DNA of 60,682 nucleotides from Desulfuromonadales bacterium (GTDB taxonomy: Bacteria; Desulfobacterota; Desulfuromonadia; Desulfuromonadales; Syntrophotaleaceae): positions 1 through 60,682 of the forward strand of contig JASKKK010000011.1 in the NCBI GenBank assembly GCA_030154185.1, read 5' to 3'. A program made the translations under genes and the position numbers. Of the stretch, positions 16,320-25,261 are shown one piece after another. Positions within the stretch are counted from its first letter, which is position 1. Each line of letters opens with the position of its first letter. Below the pieces are notes generated by a model. It had not been told where the DNA came from and searched no databases. It worked only from the letters and a program-made list of their open reading frames with translations.

Positions 16320-16616
16320 ATGAAAAACATCGGATCTATTTCTCAACCCCTGACGACGGCTACCGGACCCTCGATTGAAACGCAAACCAAGAAAAACGGC
16401 ACTTTCGGCGACATGCTCGCCGATGCCATAGAGGAAGTCGGCAACGCTCAGGTCGAAGCCGACGAGGCTGTCGAAAAGCTCCAGACCGGAGAGTCCCGCA
16501 ATATCCATGAAGTCATGATCGCCATGGAAAAAGCCGGCATATCCATGCGCCTGATGGTCACTATGCGCAACAAGATCGTCGAAGCGTATCAGGAAGTCAT
16601 GCGTATGCAGATCTGA
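16320..16616 (+). CDS. fliE: flagellar hook-basal body protein FliE
   Basis: At 98 residues this is a standard FliE, the MS ring-rod junction protein. The C-terminal half carries the family pattern 'NIHEVMIAMEKAGISMRLM' and 'RNKIVEAYQEVMRMQ'. It follows flgC by eight bases. Its C-terminus resembles the D0 helices of the rod proteins, as expected. Confidence 0.95.
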   Translation: MKNIGSISQPLTTATGPSIETQTKKNGTFGDMLADAIEEVGNAQVEADEAVEKLQTGESRNIHEVMIAMEKAGISMRLMVTMRNKIVEAYQEVMRMQI

Positions 16617-16849
16617 CTTCCCGCAGCGATCACCGACATACACCGATTCCCATGGCCAGGCATGCGCCATGTCTTCCGGGGGAGACGGCCCCCTTCCGTC
16701 ATTTCCATGACAATGGCCAGCATGCCGCAGCAAACCGTATCGGACGGCAAACGATTAACGATGCCGGCTCTGCATAACAGCGCCTGCTCCCGATTTTCAC
16801 GGTGCCGACAACCCGCGTCAGAAATGTAGAAAATGAAAGGTTTGGCCCC
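16617..16849. other. structured gap between fliE and fliF
   Basis: A 233-base gap inside the operon. It holds ATGGC/GCCAT arms at 16652-16670 and GGGGG-agacgg-CCCCC at 16678-16693 without a T-run. These could be processing or attenuation hairpins. No gene is seen. Confidence 0.4.
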
Positions 16850-18409
16850 ATGGCCGAGGAAGCCTCACCCAAAAATCTCATCGAAACCATACGCAGCTGG
16901 CCTCGCAAACGCCAACTGAGTCTGCTTGCCGTAGTCGCGGCCTGCGTGGTGTTTTTCGCCGCTATCATTATCCAGGCGAACAAGGCCGAATATCAGTTGT
17001 TGTTCGGCAACCTCGATAATACCGACGCCGCGGCGGTCGTCGATCGATTGAAGGAGCAGAAGGTACCCTACCGTCTGGAAAATGGCGGACGCGCCATTTT
17101 CATCCCCGCCGACATGGTTTATGAAACCCGCCTGACTCTGGCCGGCAGCGGCCTGCCGCAAGGCGGTGGCGTCGGGTTCGAGATTTTTGACAAGCAAAGC
17201 TTCGGCATGACCGACTTCGCCCAGAAGGTCAATTATCTGCGAGCGCTGCAGGGGGAGCTGACCAGAACCATTACCTCCCTGGCTCCGGTTGAAGCGGCGA
17301 GGGTTCACCTGGCCCTTCCGGAAAAGCGCCTGTTTCGCGACCAGCAGCAAAAAGCCAGCGCTTCGGTTATCGTCAAGCTGACTGCCGGACAGCAACTTCG
17401 CGAGGGGCAGATTCTCGGCATTGTCAACCTGGTGGCAGGCAGCGTCGAAGGGCTCGATGCCGATCAGGTGGCGGTTATCGGCGACAACGGCAGAGTGTTA
17501 TCCAAAACCGCCGAGCATGCCTCCGACAACGGCATGGCGCCGAATATGCTCGAATATCAGCAGAACCTGGAACAGCGTCTCGAGCTGCGCGCCCAGGCAT
17601 TGCTCGACCGGGCTCTGGGAATGGGCAATTCCATGGTGCAGGTGACCGCATCCGTCGACTACACCCAGCGCGAAAGAATGGAGGAAAGCTACGATCCCGA
17701 CAACACCGCGGTGCGCAGCGAACAATCCTCCACCGAAAAAGGCGGGATATCCCAGACCGGCGGCGTTCCCGGCGTACAATCAAACATTCGGGGGGAAGAG
17801 GGGCAAGCTTCTTTCATCCCGACCAGGCGCACCGACGAAACGGTCAACTACGAAATCAGCAAGGTGGTCAGCAAGCAGGTCGACGCCGTGGGCACCATCA
17901 AAAACCTTTCGGTTGCCGTGCTCGTTGCCGACCGGTTGGTGGAAGGAGGCGAAACCTCGGATGGCGCACCATCCTACGAGCCGCGGAGTGCCGAGGAGCT
18001 GGCAGCGATCGAAAAAATGGTCGGTCGGGCTCTCGGCCTCAATCAGCAGCGCGGCGACCAGATCGCGGTCATATCGAGACCTTTCGAAACGGCATTCAGC
18101 AACGAGCCTCTGGCCAAACCGTCGGTCTGGAATCGCATCTACCAACTGGTTCCGATAGTCAAATACGCGCTGCTGTTGTTGGCCGCGGGGCTGCTTTATT
18201 TCCTGCTGGTACGGCCGCTGCTGCAGATTCTGCGCGGAGAGGGACGAAGGGTCGAACATTATAAAACCGTCGAACAACTCGAATCGGAGATGGCGGGACT
18301 TCCCGAGGAAAGTTCCGGCCAGGAAGCCCCTCTGAGCCTGCCCGGCGGCATGGAATCCCAGCAGAACGATCCTGCCCAGATCATCAAGGCCTGGCTTAAG
18401 GATAACTGA
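16850..18409 (+). CDS. fliF: flagellar MS-ring protein FliF
   Basis: The 519-residue protein has a first membrane segment (about 25-45, LSLLAVVAACVVFFAAIII), the periplasmic ring-building region with 'LPEKRLFRDQQQKASASVIV', and a second membrane segment (about 435-455). Its cytoplasmic tail ends in QIIKAWLKDN, the FliG-binding end. I use the ATG at 16850, with GAAAGG at 16835-16840, rather than the GTG 16 codons upstream. It forms the base on which the rotor and export gate assemble. Confidence 0.95.
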   Translation: MAEEASPKNLIETIRSWPRKRQLSLLAVVAACVVFFAAIIIQANKAEYQLLFGNLDNTDAAAVVDRLKEQKVPYRLENGGRAIFIPADMVYETRLTLAGSGLPQGGGVGFEIFDKQSFGMTDFAQKVNYLRALQGELTRTITSLAPVEAARVHLALPEKRLFRDQQQKASASVIVKLTAGQQLREGQILGIVNLVAGSVEGLDADQVAVIGDNGRVLSKTAEHASDNGMAPNMLEYQQNLEQRLELRAQALLDRALGMGNSMVQVTASVDYTQRERMEESYDPDNTAVRSEQSSTEKGGISQTGGVPGVQSNIRGEEGQASFIPTRRTDETVNYEISKVVSKQVDAVGTIKNLSVAVLVADRLVEGGETSDGAPSYEPRSAEELAAIEKMVGRALGLNQQRGDQIAVISRPFETAFSNEPLAKPSVWNRIYQLVPIVKYALLLLAAGLLYFLLVRPLLQILRGEGRRVEHYKTVEQLESEMAGLPEESSGQEAPLSLPGGMESQQNDPAQIIKAWLKDN

Positions 18410-18443
18410 ACCGACCGTCCCCTGACTTTTTGAAAGATGCATC

Positions 18444-19466
18444 ATGGACATCAAAAAATTGACCGGACCGGAAAAAGCGGCGGTACTTCTGCTCACCTTG
18501 GGAGAACAGGCCACGGCGCAAGTGTTTCAAACCCTCTCTGACAGCGAAGTCAGGGAAATCAGCCGTTGCATGCTGGCCATCGATCATATTCCCACCAGGG
18601 TTTCGGAACAGATTCTCGACGAGTTTGCAAAAGCCCAGAAAAACAAATCGGGCTTTTTTATTCGCAGCAACGAATTCGTCAAGAAGGCCATCTCCTCCAG
18701 CGGCAACGAGGAACGCGCCAAAAAACTCATGGAACAGGTATCCATCGGCATGGAGCAGCTCGAATCGGGAGTCCGCCCTCTGGAAACCATCGCCATGATG
18801 GACCCCCGCATGGTCGCGAGCCTGCTGGGGGGGGAAATGCCCCAGACCGTGGCGGTCATTCTGTCGACCCAGCGTGTCGATCATGCCGCAAAGATACTCA
18901 GTTATTTTCCCGAAGAGGCACAATCCGACATCATGTTCCGGATCGCTAAAATCGACAAGGTATCGCCCGAAGTGCTCGGACAGATCGAGAGCGCCCTGCA
19001 GCAGGAAATCCGGGTTGTGGCACACAAGGAACAACACCAGATAGGCGGTATCGGCAGAGCGGTGGAAATCATCAACCACCTCGGCAGCGGCGCCGACCGC
19101 AACATATTGACCAACATAGAAAAAAACGACCGCATGCTGGCGGAAAACATCCGCAAACAAATGTTCACCTTCGAAGACTTGGCAAAAATCGACGGCCGCA
19201 CCATGCAGACCCTGCTGCGGGAAGTCAACAACAACCAGTTGACCATGGCCCTCAAGTCGGCGTCCGAAGATCTGAAAAGCAAGGTTTTCGAAAACATTTC
19301 CGAACGTGCCGCGGATATGATCCAGGACGACCTGGAAGCCATGGGTCCGGTCCGATTGTCGGAAGTCGAAAGTATTCAGCAGGAGATTGTAAAAATCGCC
19401 CTGCGACTTGAAGAGGACGGTAAAATCGTTCTCCCAGGAAGAGGTGGCCAGGATGCTCTTGTCTAA
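18444..19466 (+). CDS. fliG: flagellar motor switch protein FliG
   Basis: The 340-residue rotor protein has the N-terminal FliF-binding domain (LTGPEKAAVLLLTLGE), the middle domain with the 'GGEMPQTVAVILS' EHPQ-like region, and the C-terminal torque domain with charged 'EDLAKIDGRTMQTLLREV'. It couples MotA/B to rotation. The last 14 bases overlap fliH. Confidence 0.96.
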   Translation: MDIKKLTGPEKAAVLLLTLGEQATAQVFQTLSDSEVREISRCMLAIDHIPTRVSEQILDEFAKAQKNKSGFFIRSNEFVKKAISSSGNEERAKKLMEQVSIGMEQLESGVRPLETIAMMDPRMVASLLGGEMPQTVAVILSTQRVDHAAKILSYFPEEAQSDIMFRIAKIDKVSPEVLGQIESALQQEIRVVAHKEQHQIGGIGRAVEIINHLGSGADRNILTNIEKNDRMLAENIRKQMFTFEDLAKIDGRTMQTLLREVNNNQLTMALKSASEDLKSKVFENISERAADMIQDDLEAMGPVRLSEVESIQQEIVKIALRLEEDGKIVLPGRGGQDALV

Positions 19467-20172
19467 AGTGATCAGACCATCAGACCTGCAGGATCTGAAA
19501 CCGTTGAAATTCCGGGAGCTCGGCAAAGATACGCCCGCGGACGATTTCAACCCTTTCGATTCCCGGTTGCCGGAGATATCCGAAGCGGATGAAAACCGCG
19601 TCTCGGAAAAAACCCAAAACGCTCCTGAGGACAATCCCCAACCGGAACCCGAAGCGGCCCCGGCCATCGATCATCAGCAGGAGTTGGAAAGGGCGTTCCG
19701 GCAGGGACGCGAAGCCGCCCAACACGAGGCGATTCAGCAGTTCGGGCATGCCAGCGACATGCTGGCCCAGGCGCTGGAAGAAGTCACCCGTCTGCGAGGG
19801 TCCCTGCTGCAGAACAGCAGCAACGACATGCTGCGCCTGGTGATGTCCATCGTTCGCCAGGTTCTGCACGCCGAAACCAGCGTCAATCCGCAGATCATCA
19901 TCGAAACCATCGACAGAGCGCTGCACATGGCCGTCAAAGCCGATTATTACCATATACGCGTTCATCCTGCCGACCTGGAAACCGTGACCGAACACAAGCC
20001 TCTGTTCCTGGCAAGCATCAACGGACTCAAAAACCTGTCTTTCCAGGCTGATCCCGAGATTGCCCGGGGCGGCTGCCTGCTCGAATCGGAGATCGGCGAC
20101 GTCGATGCCACCATCGACGGTCAGCTTGATCAAATCCGCCGCAGCCTGCTCGCCACCCTGGAGCAACCCTGA
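19453..20172 (+). CDS. fliH: flagellar export stator-like protein FliH
   Basis: The 239-residue protein has a proline/glutamate-rich N-terminal part, a helical segment (about 75-125) and the C-terminal FliH/V-ATPase E-like domain with 'LRLVMSIVRQVLHAE' and 'IHPADLE'-like 'VHPADLE'. It holds the FliI ATPase and regulates export. I take the ATG at 19453 with an upstream GGAAGAGG; the frame is open further into fliG. Its stop overlaps the fliI start. Confidence 0.88.
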   Translation: MLLSKVIRPSDLQDLKPLKFRELGKDTPADDFNPFDSRLPEISEADENRVSEKTQNAPEDNPQPEPEAAPAIDHQQELERAFRQGREAAQHEAIQQFGHASDMLAQALEEVTRLRGSLLQNSSNDMLRLVMSIVRQVLHAETSVNPQIIIETIDRALHMAVKADYYHIRVHPADLETVTEHKPLFLASINGLKNLSFQADPEIARGGCLLESEIGDVDATIDGQLDQIRRSLLATLEQP

Positions 20173-21473
20173 TGGAACGTCTACTGGCCTGCCTCGACAA
20201 TCTGGACAGCATCCAGGTGAGCGGCAAAATCACCCAGATCGTCGGGCTGGTGGTGGAAGGACATTGTCCCGCCGCCACCGTCGGAACCCTCTGCGAATTG
20301 ATTCCACGGGATGGCGGCCCTCCGGTACCTGCCGAAGTTGTCGGCTTCCGCCATACACGTGCATTGCTGATGCCCCTCGGCGAGCTGCGCGGCTTGGGGC
20401 CGGGAAGCCGGATCCGGGTGGTTTCCAACAGCGCCACCCTGCCCGTGGGGCGTCAATTGCTCGGCCGCGTCATCGACGCCATGGGCAAGCCTATCGATAA
20501 CGGCCCCCTCCCCGAGCAGGAAAGCGACATGCCTTTGTATGCCTTGCCGGCCGGCCCCATGGAACGCGACCCCATCGAGCAGCCCCTCGATCTGGGCGTG
20601 CGGGCCATCAACGGTCTGCTGACCTGCGGGCTGGGACAGCGCATGGGCATCATGGCCGGTTCCGGGGTCGGCAAAAGCACTCTGCTGGGAATGATCGCCC
20701 AGAACACCAAGGCCGATGTCAACGTCATCGCCCTGATCGGTGAACGCGGACGCGAAGTACGGGAATTTATCGAACGCGACCTCGGTCCCGAAGGACTTTC
20801 CCGCAGCGTGGTGGTGGTAGCGACATCGGATCAATCTCCCCTGCTGCGCATGCGGGGAGCCTTCGTCGCCACCACCGTAGCCGAATATTTCTGTTCCCGG
20901 GGGCAGAACGTGCTGTTGATGATGGATTCGGTCACCCGTTTCGCCATGGCCATGCGTGAAGTCGGTCTGGCCATCGGTGAACCGCCGACCACCAAAGGCT
21001 ATACCCCCTCAGTGTTCGCCACCCTCCCCAAACTGCTGGAACGTGCTGGACGCTTTCGCGACAGCGGCAGCATCACCGGCCTATATACCGTACTGGTGGA
21101 AGGGGACGACATGAACGAACCGATAGCCGATGCTGTGCGGTCGATCCTCGACGGTCACATCGTTCTGTCGCGCCGTCTGGCTGCAAAAAACCACTATCCG
21201 TGCATCGATATTCTGCATTCGGCCAGCCGGGTCATGAATGCGGTCGTCGAGCCGGAGCATCAGCACATCGCCGGCCGTTTGCGGGAAATACTTGCCACAT
21301 ACCAGGAAGCCGAAGATCTCATCAATATCGGCGCCTACAAAAAAGGCAGCAACAGCAGGATCGATGAGGCCCTGTCTCACATCGAGGGAGTAACAGGTTT
21401 TTTGCGTCAGCAGATCGACGAGTCCGTCGATCTGCCCGACACGCTCGCCCAACTCAAAGCTCTCGGACTTTGA
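20172..21473 (+). CDS. fliI: flagellum-specific ATPase FliI
   Basis: The 433-residue protein is an F1-beta-like export ATPase. Walker A is GSGVGKST at 163-170, Walker B is in 'NVLLMMDSVTRFAMAMREV', and the family motif ALIGERGREVREFIE is present. Its ATG overlaps the fliH stop in TGATG, so the pair is coupled. It powers unfolding and entry of export substrates with FliH and FliJ. Confidence 0.97.
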   Translation: MERLLACLDNLDSIQVSGKITQIVGLVVEGHCPAATVGTLCELIPRDGGPPVPAEVVGFRHTRALLMPLGELRGLGPGSRIRVVSNSATLPVGRQLLGRVIDAMGKPIDNGPLPEQESDMPLYALPAGPMERDPIEQPLDLGVRAINGLLTCGLGQRMGIMAGSGVGKSTLLGMIAQNTKADVNVIALIGERGREVREFIERDLGPEGLSRSVVVVATSDQSPLLRMRGAFVATTVAEYFCSRGQNVLLMMDSVTRFAMAMREVGLAIGEPPTTKGYTPSVFATLPKLLERAGRFRDSGSITGLYTVLVEGDDMNEPIADAVRSILDGHIVLSRRLAAKNHYPCIDILHSASRVMNAVVEPEHQHIAGRLREILATYQEAEDLINIGAYKKGSNSRIDEALSHIEGVTGFLRQQIDESVDLPDTLAQLKALGL

Positions 21474-21619
21474 TGACATGGCGAAAAATCCGCTCTGAAA
21501 GTTTTTGCCAATGCATATGACTTTTAAAGAATCGCAACGGGCCCCGTCTCCAGGCTTCGGCTTCTTGAAGATCACAACCATCCGCTTCACCTGTTCGTCG
21601 ACCCCGCAGAGAGAGCACT

Positions 21620-22060
21620 ATGGCATTTAAATTCAAACTGCAACCACTGCTCAAACATCGCACCCTGCTGGAGGATCAGGCCCGAGAAGCCCTGGCAAGA
21701 GCCATGTCGGAAGAGGCCGCCCACCAGCAGGCCGTCGAAAAACATCGTCAGGAATACCTGGACCTGCAACAGGAATTCGAAGAGAAAAAATCCCGCGGCA
21801 TGCTGCTGCAGGAGCTGGTTCTCTACGAACGCAGCCTGAAACAGAAAACGCAGACCCTGAAGGGAATGCTCTCCAAAGCCTCCCAGCTGCAAGCCCGAAC
21901 GGAACAGCAACGCGTCCGCCTGACCGAAGCCAGCAAAGATAAGACCCTGATGGAGAAACTCAAGTCAAAAAAGGAGGAAGAGTATCGTCAGGACATGCTC
22001 CGCCAGGAGATGAATCATCTCGATGAAATGGCCCTGCTGCTCGAAAAAAAACGTCTATGA
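21620..22060 (+). CDS. fliJ: flagellar export chaperone FliJ
   Basis: The 146-residue, almost wholly helical protein opens with FKFKLQPLLKHRTLLEDQARE, the FliJ signature, and continues as a two-helix coiled coil. FliJ is the central stalk of the export ATPase. It follows fliI after 146 bases, a longer gap than elsewhere in the operon, with nothing recognisable in it. GAGAGAG precedes the ATG. It overlaps the next gene by four bases. Confidence 0.88.
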   Translation: MAFKFKLQPLLKHRTLLEDQAREALARAMSEEAAHQQAVEKHRQEYLDLQQEFEEKKSRGMLLQELVLYERSLKQKTQTLKGMLSKASQLQARTEQQRVRLTEASKDKTLMEKLKSKKEEEYRQDMLRQEMNHLDEMALLLEKKRL

Positions 22061-22572
22061 GTCGTCTCAAACTCTTTGCCATACCTTTGACCGCCGCTCT
22101 TTTCTGCCATGCACTTTTCTCCCCTTTGCGGGCCGAGACCAGTTTTGCTCCCGCGACCTCGTCAACCGCAACCTCCGTTGCCGAACGACGCATAGAGGCC
22201 GCCATTCAGACCGAACTGAAAAAACTCAAACTTCGTGATCAGGCTCTGGAAAAAAAAGAAATGGAGCTAAAGACCCTGCAGGCCGAGGTCGATAAGAAGT
22301 TATCCGAACTCAAAAAGGTTCGCGCCGAAGTCACCCGCCTGCTGGAACGCAAAACCGAACAGGAAGCGGTGAAGGTGAAAACCTTGAGCAAGATCTACGA
22401 AAAGATGGAGCCGGCCAACGCCGCCTCCGTCATTCCGAGTCTTGACCTTGAGCTCGCGGTGGAAATCCTGCAGAACATGAAGGTCAAAGCCGCCGGCCGC
22501 ATCCTGGACAATCTGGATGCAAAAACCGCCGCCAAGCTGAGCACTTCCTTTCCCGCCCTGGCGCGGGACTGA
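22057..22572 (+). CDS. MotE-like periplasmic coiled-coil protein
   Basis: The 171-residue protein has an N-terminal signal or anchor segment, a coiled coil (about 45-110) and a C-terminal MgtE-N-like domain (LSKIYEKMEPANAASVIPSL). This is the layout of MotE, a periplasmic stator-associated chaperone first described with MotC in alpha-proteobacteria. Similar genes commonly sit after fliJ in deltaproteobacterial and Gram-positive flagellar operons. The ATG overlaps the fliJ stop (ATGA). The name reflects domain layout; a role with MotB here is inference. Confidence 0.75.
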   Translation: MSRLKLFAIPLTAALFCHALFSPLRAETSFAPATSSTATSVAERRIEAAIQTELKKLKLRDQALEKKEMELKTLQAEVDKKLSELKKVRAEVTRLLERKTEQEAVKVKTLSKIYEKMEPANAASVIPSLDLELAVEILQNMKVKAAGRILDNLDAKTAAKLSTSFPALARD

Positions 22573-22642
22573 ACCCCCCGCCCCAAAGCGGGCGGCATGT
22601 CCGGGTTTCCACCACCTATTCCATGGAAAGGAGGTGAACCTC

Positions 22643-24127
22643 ATGCACATGCTACCCGCAATCACGCCCCAGCCTCGCTCGGAGGCGCATGCCGCAGGCA
22701 AGGCATCGAATACTTCATCAGACGATACATTTGGGCAGGTTTTGAACCGTCGATCGGCGTCCGTGAAGACATCGGGCCCCGCCAAAAGCACGAAACCGTC
22801 CGAGGAAAAACCGGAACGGGCCTCGGACGACGGTCCGAATCATGACGACCAGGCCATCCTGGCCACGTTGTTGGGATTGGGCAGTTCCTCGGCACCCCTC
22901 AGTCAAAATGAGGATGGGCAGTCGGTGGTCCGTACCGATACTGTCGGTAAAAATGATCCCACGGGCATCAGCCCGGATTCGGGAACCGAAAACGCTCCAA
23001 TCTTCCCCTCAGGGTCGAAGAAGACGGGAACGATCTCCGCCGAAGCGTTGTCGGCCGATTCCGAACCGGCGGAGCAGCTGAAACGATCGGAACTTCAGCA
23101 ACCGGCTCCGGCCGGACAGGCACGAACGGCTCGGCAAACGGCAACTTCTGCACAGGGCGCATTAGCGCAGGCATCTCAACAAGCTTTGCTGCAGACGAAC
23201 GGACAGGCTTCGGGAACAATGTCATCTTCACGCCGTTCCGAAACCCTGGGCGACAGCCACTTCGCACAACTGGTGGGATCTGTCAACAAGCTTAACCGGA
23301 CAACGCAAGACGCCACTGCAACAGACGCTGCTGGTGCGAATGACAATCAGGAACCTCTCACTCAAAAAGGTCTTGATAAATCCGCCGCGCGACAGGGCCT
23401 TCCCGAAAACCTGAAAAGCGTCCCCCCTTCGGGCGAAGCTGCAGTGAATGCCAAATCGGGCGCCGATTCTCTGAGCGGCTTCGAAGGCAATATGCAAAAA
23501 GCGACCGCAGAACCGTCCGAAGACGCTGCATTGGAAATCCTCGAGGGAGCAGGCCCCCGTCAGGAAGCAACCGCAACGGGATCGCAAATCGATCCGCATT
23601 CCGCCATGTCGACAGTCAGGGCCTCGGCAACGGCACCATCCCAGCCAAACGAAGTCGTCCGGACATCCCACATGCCATCAACGGAAGGCACCGTCCTGCC
23701 GGACCATGAGGTTGTGGAACAGATTCTCCAGGGTTCTTCCCTGCGGGAACTGGAAGGCAAACGCCATCTTACGGTGGAACTGCATCCGGAGGAACTGGGT
23801 CAGGTAAAGCTCGAACTGGTTCAGGAAAAAGACCGGCTCCAGCTGCACTTGCAGGCCCAGAGTTCAGAAGTACGCGACATTCTGGAAAAACATCTGCCGC
23901 GCCTTCAGGAAACCCTGCAACACCAGGGTCTGCGCCTGGAAAACATCCAGGTCAGCGTCGATGCCCAGCGTAACAACTCCCAGGGATTTTTCGAACGACA
24001 GCAACAGCAGGCGCATCGCAGTCCCTGGCAGCAGGCAACCCAAGGGTCCCTGCGAGCCGAGGAACAGCCTGTGGCAGCCCGGGCTGACGGACGAGCTTCC
24101 GCATCCGGCCTTAGCTTGAGGATTTGA
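22643..24127 (+). CDS. fliK: flagellar hook-length control protein FliK
   Basis: The 494-residue protein has a long low-complexity N-terminal ruler region rich in Ser, Ala, Gln and Gly, and a conserved C-terminal domain (about 355-440) with 'HLTVELHPEELGQVKLEL' and 'HLPRLQETLQHQGLRLENIQV'. This is the FliK arrangement: the ruler is exported while the C-domain switches FlhB specificity at the right hook length. I choose the ATG at 22643, eight bases after AAGGAGG; a GTG nine bases earlier lies within that site. It precedes flgD and flgE as expected. Confidence 0.92.
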   Translation: MHMLPAITPQPRSEAHAAGKASNTSSDDTFGQVLNRRSASVKTSGPAKSTKPSEEKPERASDDGPNHDDQAILATLLGLGSSSAPLSQNEDGQSVVRTDTVGKNDPTGISPDSGTENAPIFPSGSKKTGTISAEALSADSEPAEQLKRSELQQPAPAGQARTARQTATSAQGALAQASQQALLQTNGQASGTMSSSRRSETLGDSHFAQLVGSVNKLNRTTQDATATDAAGANDNQEPLTQKGLDKSAARQGLPENLKSVPPSGEAAVNAKSGADSLSGFEGNMQKATAEPSEDAALEILEGAGPRQEATATGSQIDPHSAMSTVRASATAPSQPNEVVRTSHMPSTEGTVLPDHEVVEQILQGSSLRELEGKRHLTVELHPEELGQVKLELVQEKDRLQLHLQAQSSEVRDILEKHLPRLQETLQHQGLRLENIQVSVDAQRNNSQGFFERQQQQAHRSPWQQATQGSLRAEEQPVAARADGRASASGLSLRI

Positions 24128-24144
24128 ACAGAGAGGTCAAAACA

Positions 24145-24804
24145 ATGACTACCGTTTCAGGCGTAAACCAAACGGCATCCAATAACATTACGGGCAGTCT
24201 CACCGGCGGGAACAGCCTGGGCAAGGATGATTTTCTGCTGCTGCTGGTTACCCAGCTGCAGAATCAGGATCCCCTCAATCCCCAGGATCCCACCGAGTTC
24301 ACATCGCAACTGGCCCAATACAGCTCTTTGGAGCAGCTGTTCACCGTCAACGATCAACTCCAGCAGTTGGAAACGACCAACGGCAACGTGGTGCAGCTCA
24401 ACGCTCTGGGTCTGATGGGACAAAGCGTGGTGGTGCAATCCGACACATTCGCACTGGGCGACAATCCCGTGACCCTGGGCTTCAACCTGTCCGAGGATGT
24501 CGACGAGGTACAGTTTACCGTTCAAAACAGCGACGGAAAGGAGGTTGCCACATTCGATGGCACCAACCTATCCGCCGGAGAACACTTTGTCCAGTGGGAC
24601 GGCACGGACTCTTCCGGCGCCGCTCTGCCGGCCGGCGACTATCAGATTAAAATCCAGACCCGTCGCGACGGAGAAACCACCTCGGATGCAAGTTCGCTGG
24701 TCAAAACCACGGTCAACGGCGTCGACCTCAACGGCGGCGGCAGCATGGTGGTGACCGATCTCGGGGAATACAACCTCGCCCAGGTTGCCAAGGTCAGAAA
24801 CTAA
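24145..24804 (+). CDS. flgD: flagellar hook scaffolding protein FlgD
   Basis: The 219-residue hook cap has the N-terminal 'LGKDDFLLLLVTQLQNQDPLNP' export region and a C-terminal FlgD-Ig/tudor-like part with 'FNLSEDVDEVQFTV' and 'WDGTDSSGAALPAGDYQ'. It caps the growing hook. The start at 24145 has AGAGAGG eight bases upstream; the frame is open seven codons more into fliK. It lies four bases before the next gene. Confidence 0.95.
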   Translation: MTTVSGVNQTASNNITGSLTGGNSLGKDDFLLLLVTQLQNQDPLNPQDPTEFTSQLAQYSSLEQLFTVNDQLQQLETTNGNVVQLNALGLMGQSVVVQSDTFALGDNPVTLGFNLSEDVDEVQFTVQNSDGKEVATFDGTNLSAGEHFVQWDGTDSSGAALPAGDYQIKIQTRRDGETTSDASSLVKTTVNGVDLNGGGSMVVTDLGEYNLAQVAKVRN

Positions 24805-24808
24805 CCCC

Positions 24809-25189
24809 ATGAGCGAACCGTTGACCATCCTTCCTCGTCCCCTGTCGCCACTCCGGACGACGGAACAAATCAGCCGAACGAAGGCCGCAAAAACCGCCGA
24901 CGGTTTCGAGCGGACGCTCGCCCGGCTGATGGAAAACCCGGTGGGCTTTTCACGGCACGCCATGGATCGTATGGCAAGCCGCGGCATAAGCTTTTCCGAC
25001 ATCGACTTGCAACGGCTCAACGGAGCGGTCGACCTGGTGCAGGCCAAAGGCGGACGCGAGTCTCTCGTGCTTATGGACAACACGGCTCTGGTCGTCAGCG
25101 TCAAAAACCGCCAGGTGATCACGGTCATGGATCAGGCTCAACTCAAGGACAACGTTTTCACGAATATCGACAGCGCTATCATCGTTTAA
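24809..25189 (+). CDS. flagellar operon protein of the TIGR02530 type
   Basis: The 126-residue protein fits the small 'flagellar operon protein' family found between flgD and flgE in many bacteria. It has the core 'FSRHAMDRMASRGISFSDIDLQRLNGAVD' region (split here by R-G-I) and 'ALVVSVKNRQVITVMD'. Function is not established. The ATG at 24809 follows the flgD stop by four bases. The usual partner flbD, often found next to this gene, is missing from this window. Confidence 0.82.
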   Translation: MSEPLTILPRPLSPLRTTEQISRTKAAKTADGFERTLARLMENPVGFSRHAMDRMASRGISFSDIDLQRLNGAVDLVQAKGGRESLVLMDNTALVVSVKNRQVITVMDQAQLKDNVFTNIDSAIIV

Positions 25190-25261
25190 CCGAACCGGCC
25201 CTCTCGAGGAGGTTCGCGGATCGCCGACCGACAGACGCGATCCCATTCAAGGAGAGAACAC

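Noticed and set aside
16714-16729. Sigma-54-like TGGCCAG-CATG-CCGCA before fliF
   Set aside because: Only eight of 12 positions match and the region is rich in similar GGC/GCA words; it lies inside an operon.
18396-19667. Minus-strand open frame of 423 codons opposite fliG
   Set aside because: Antisense shadow of a conserved gene.
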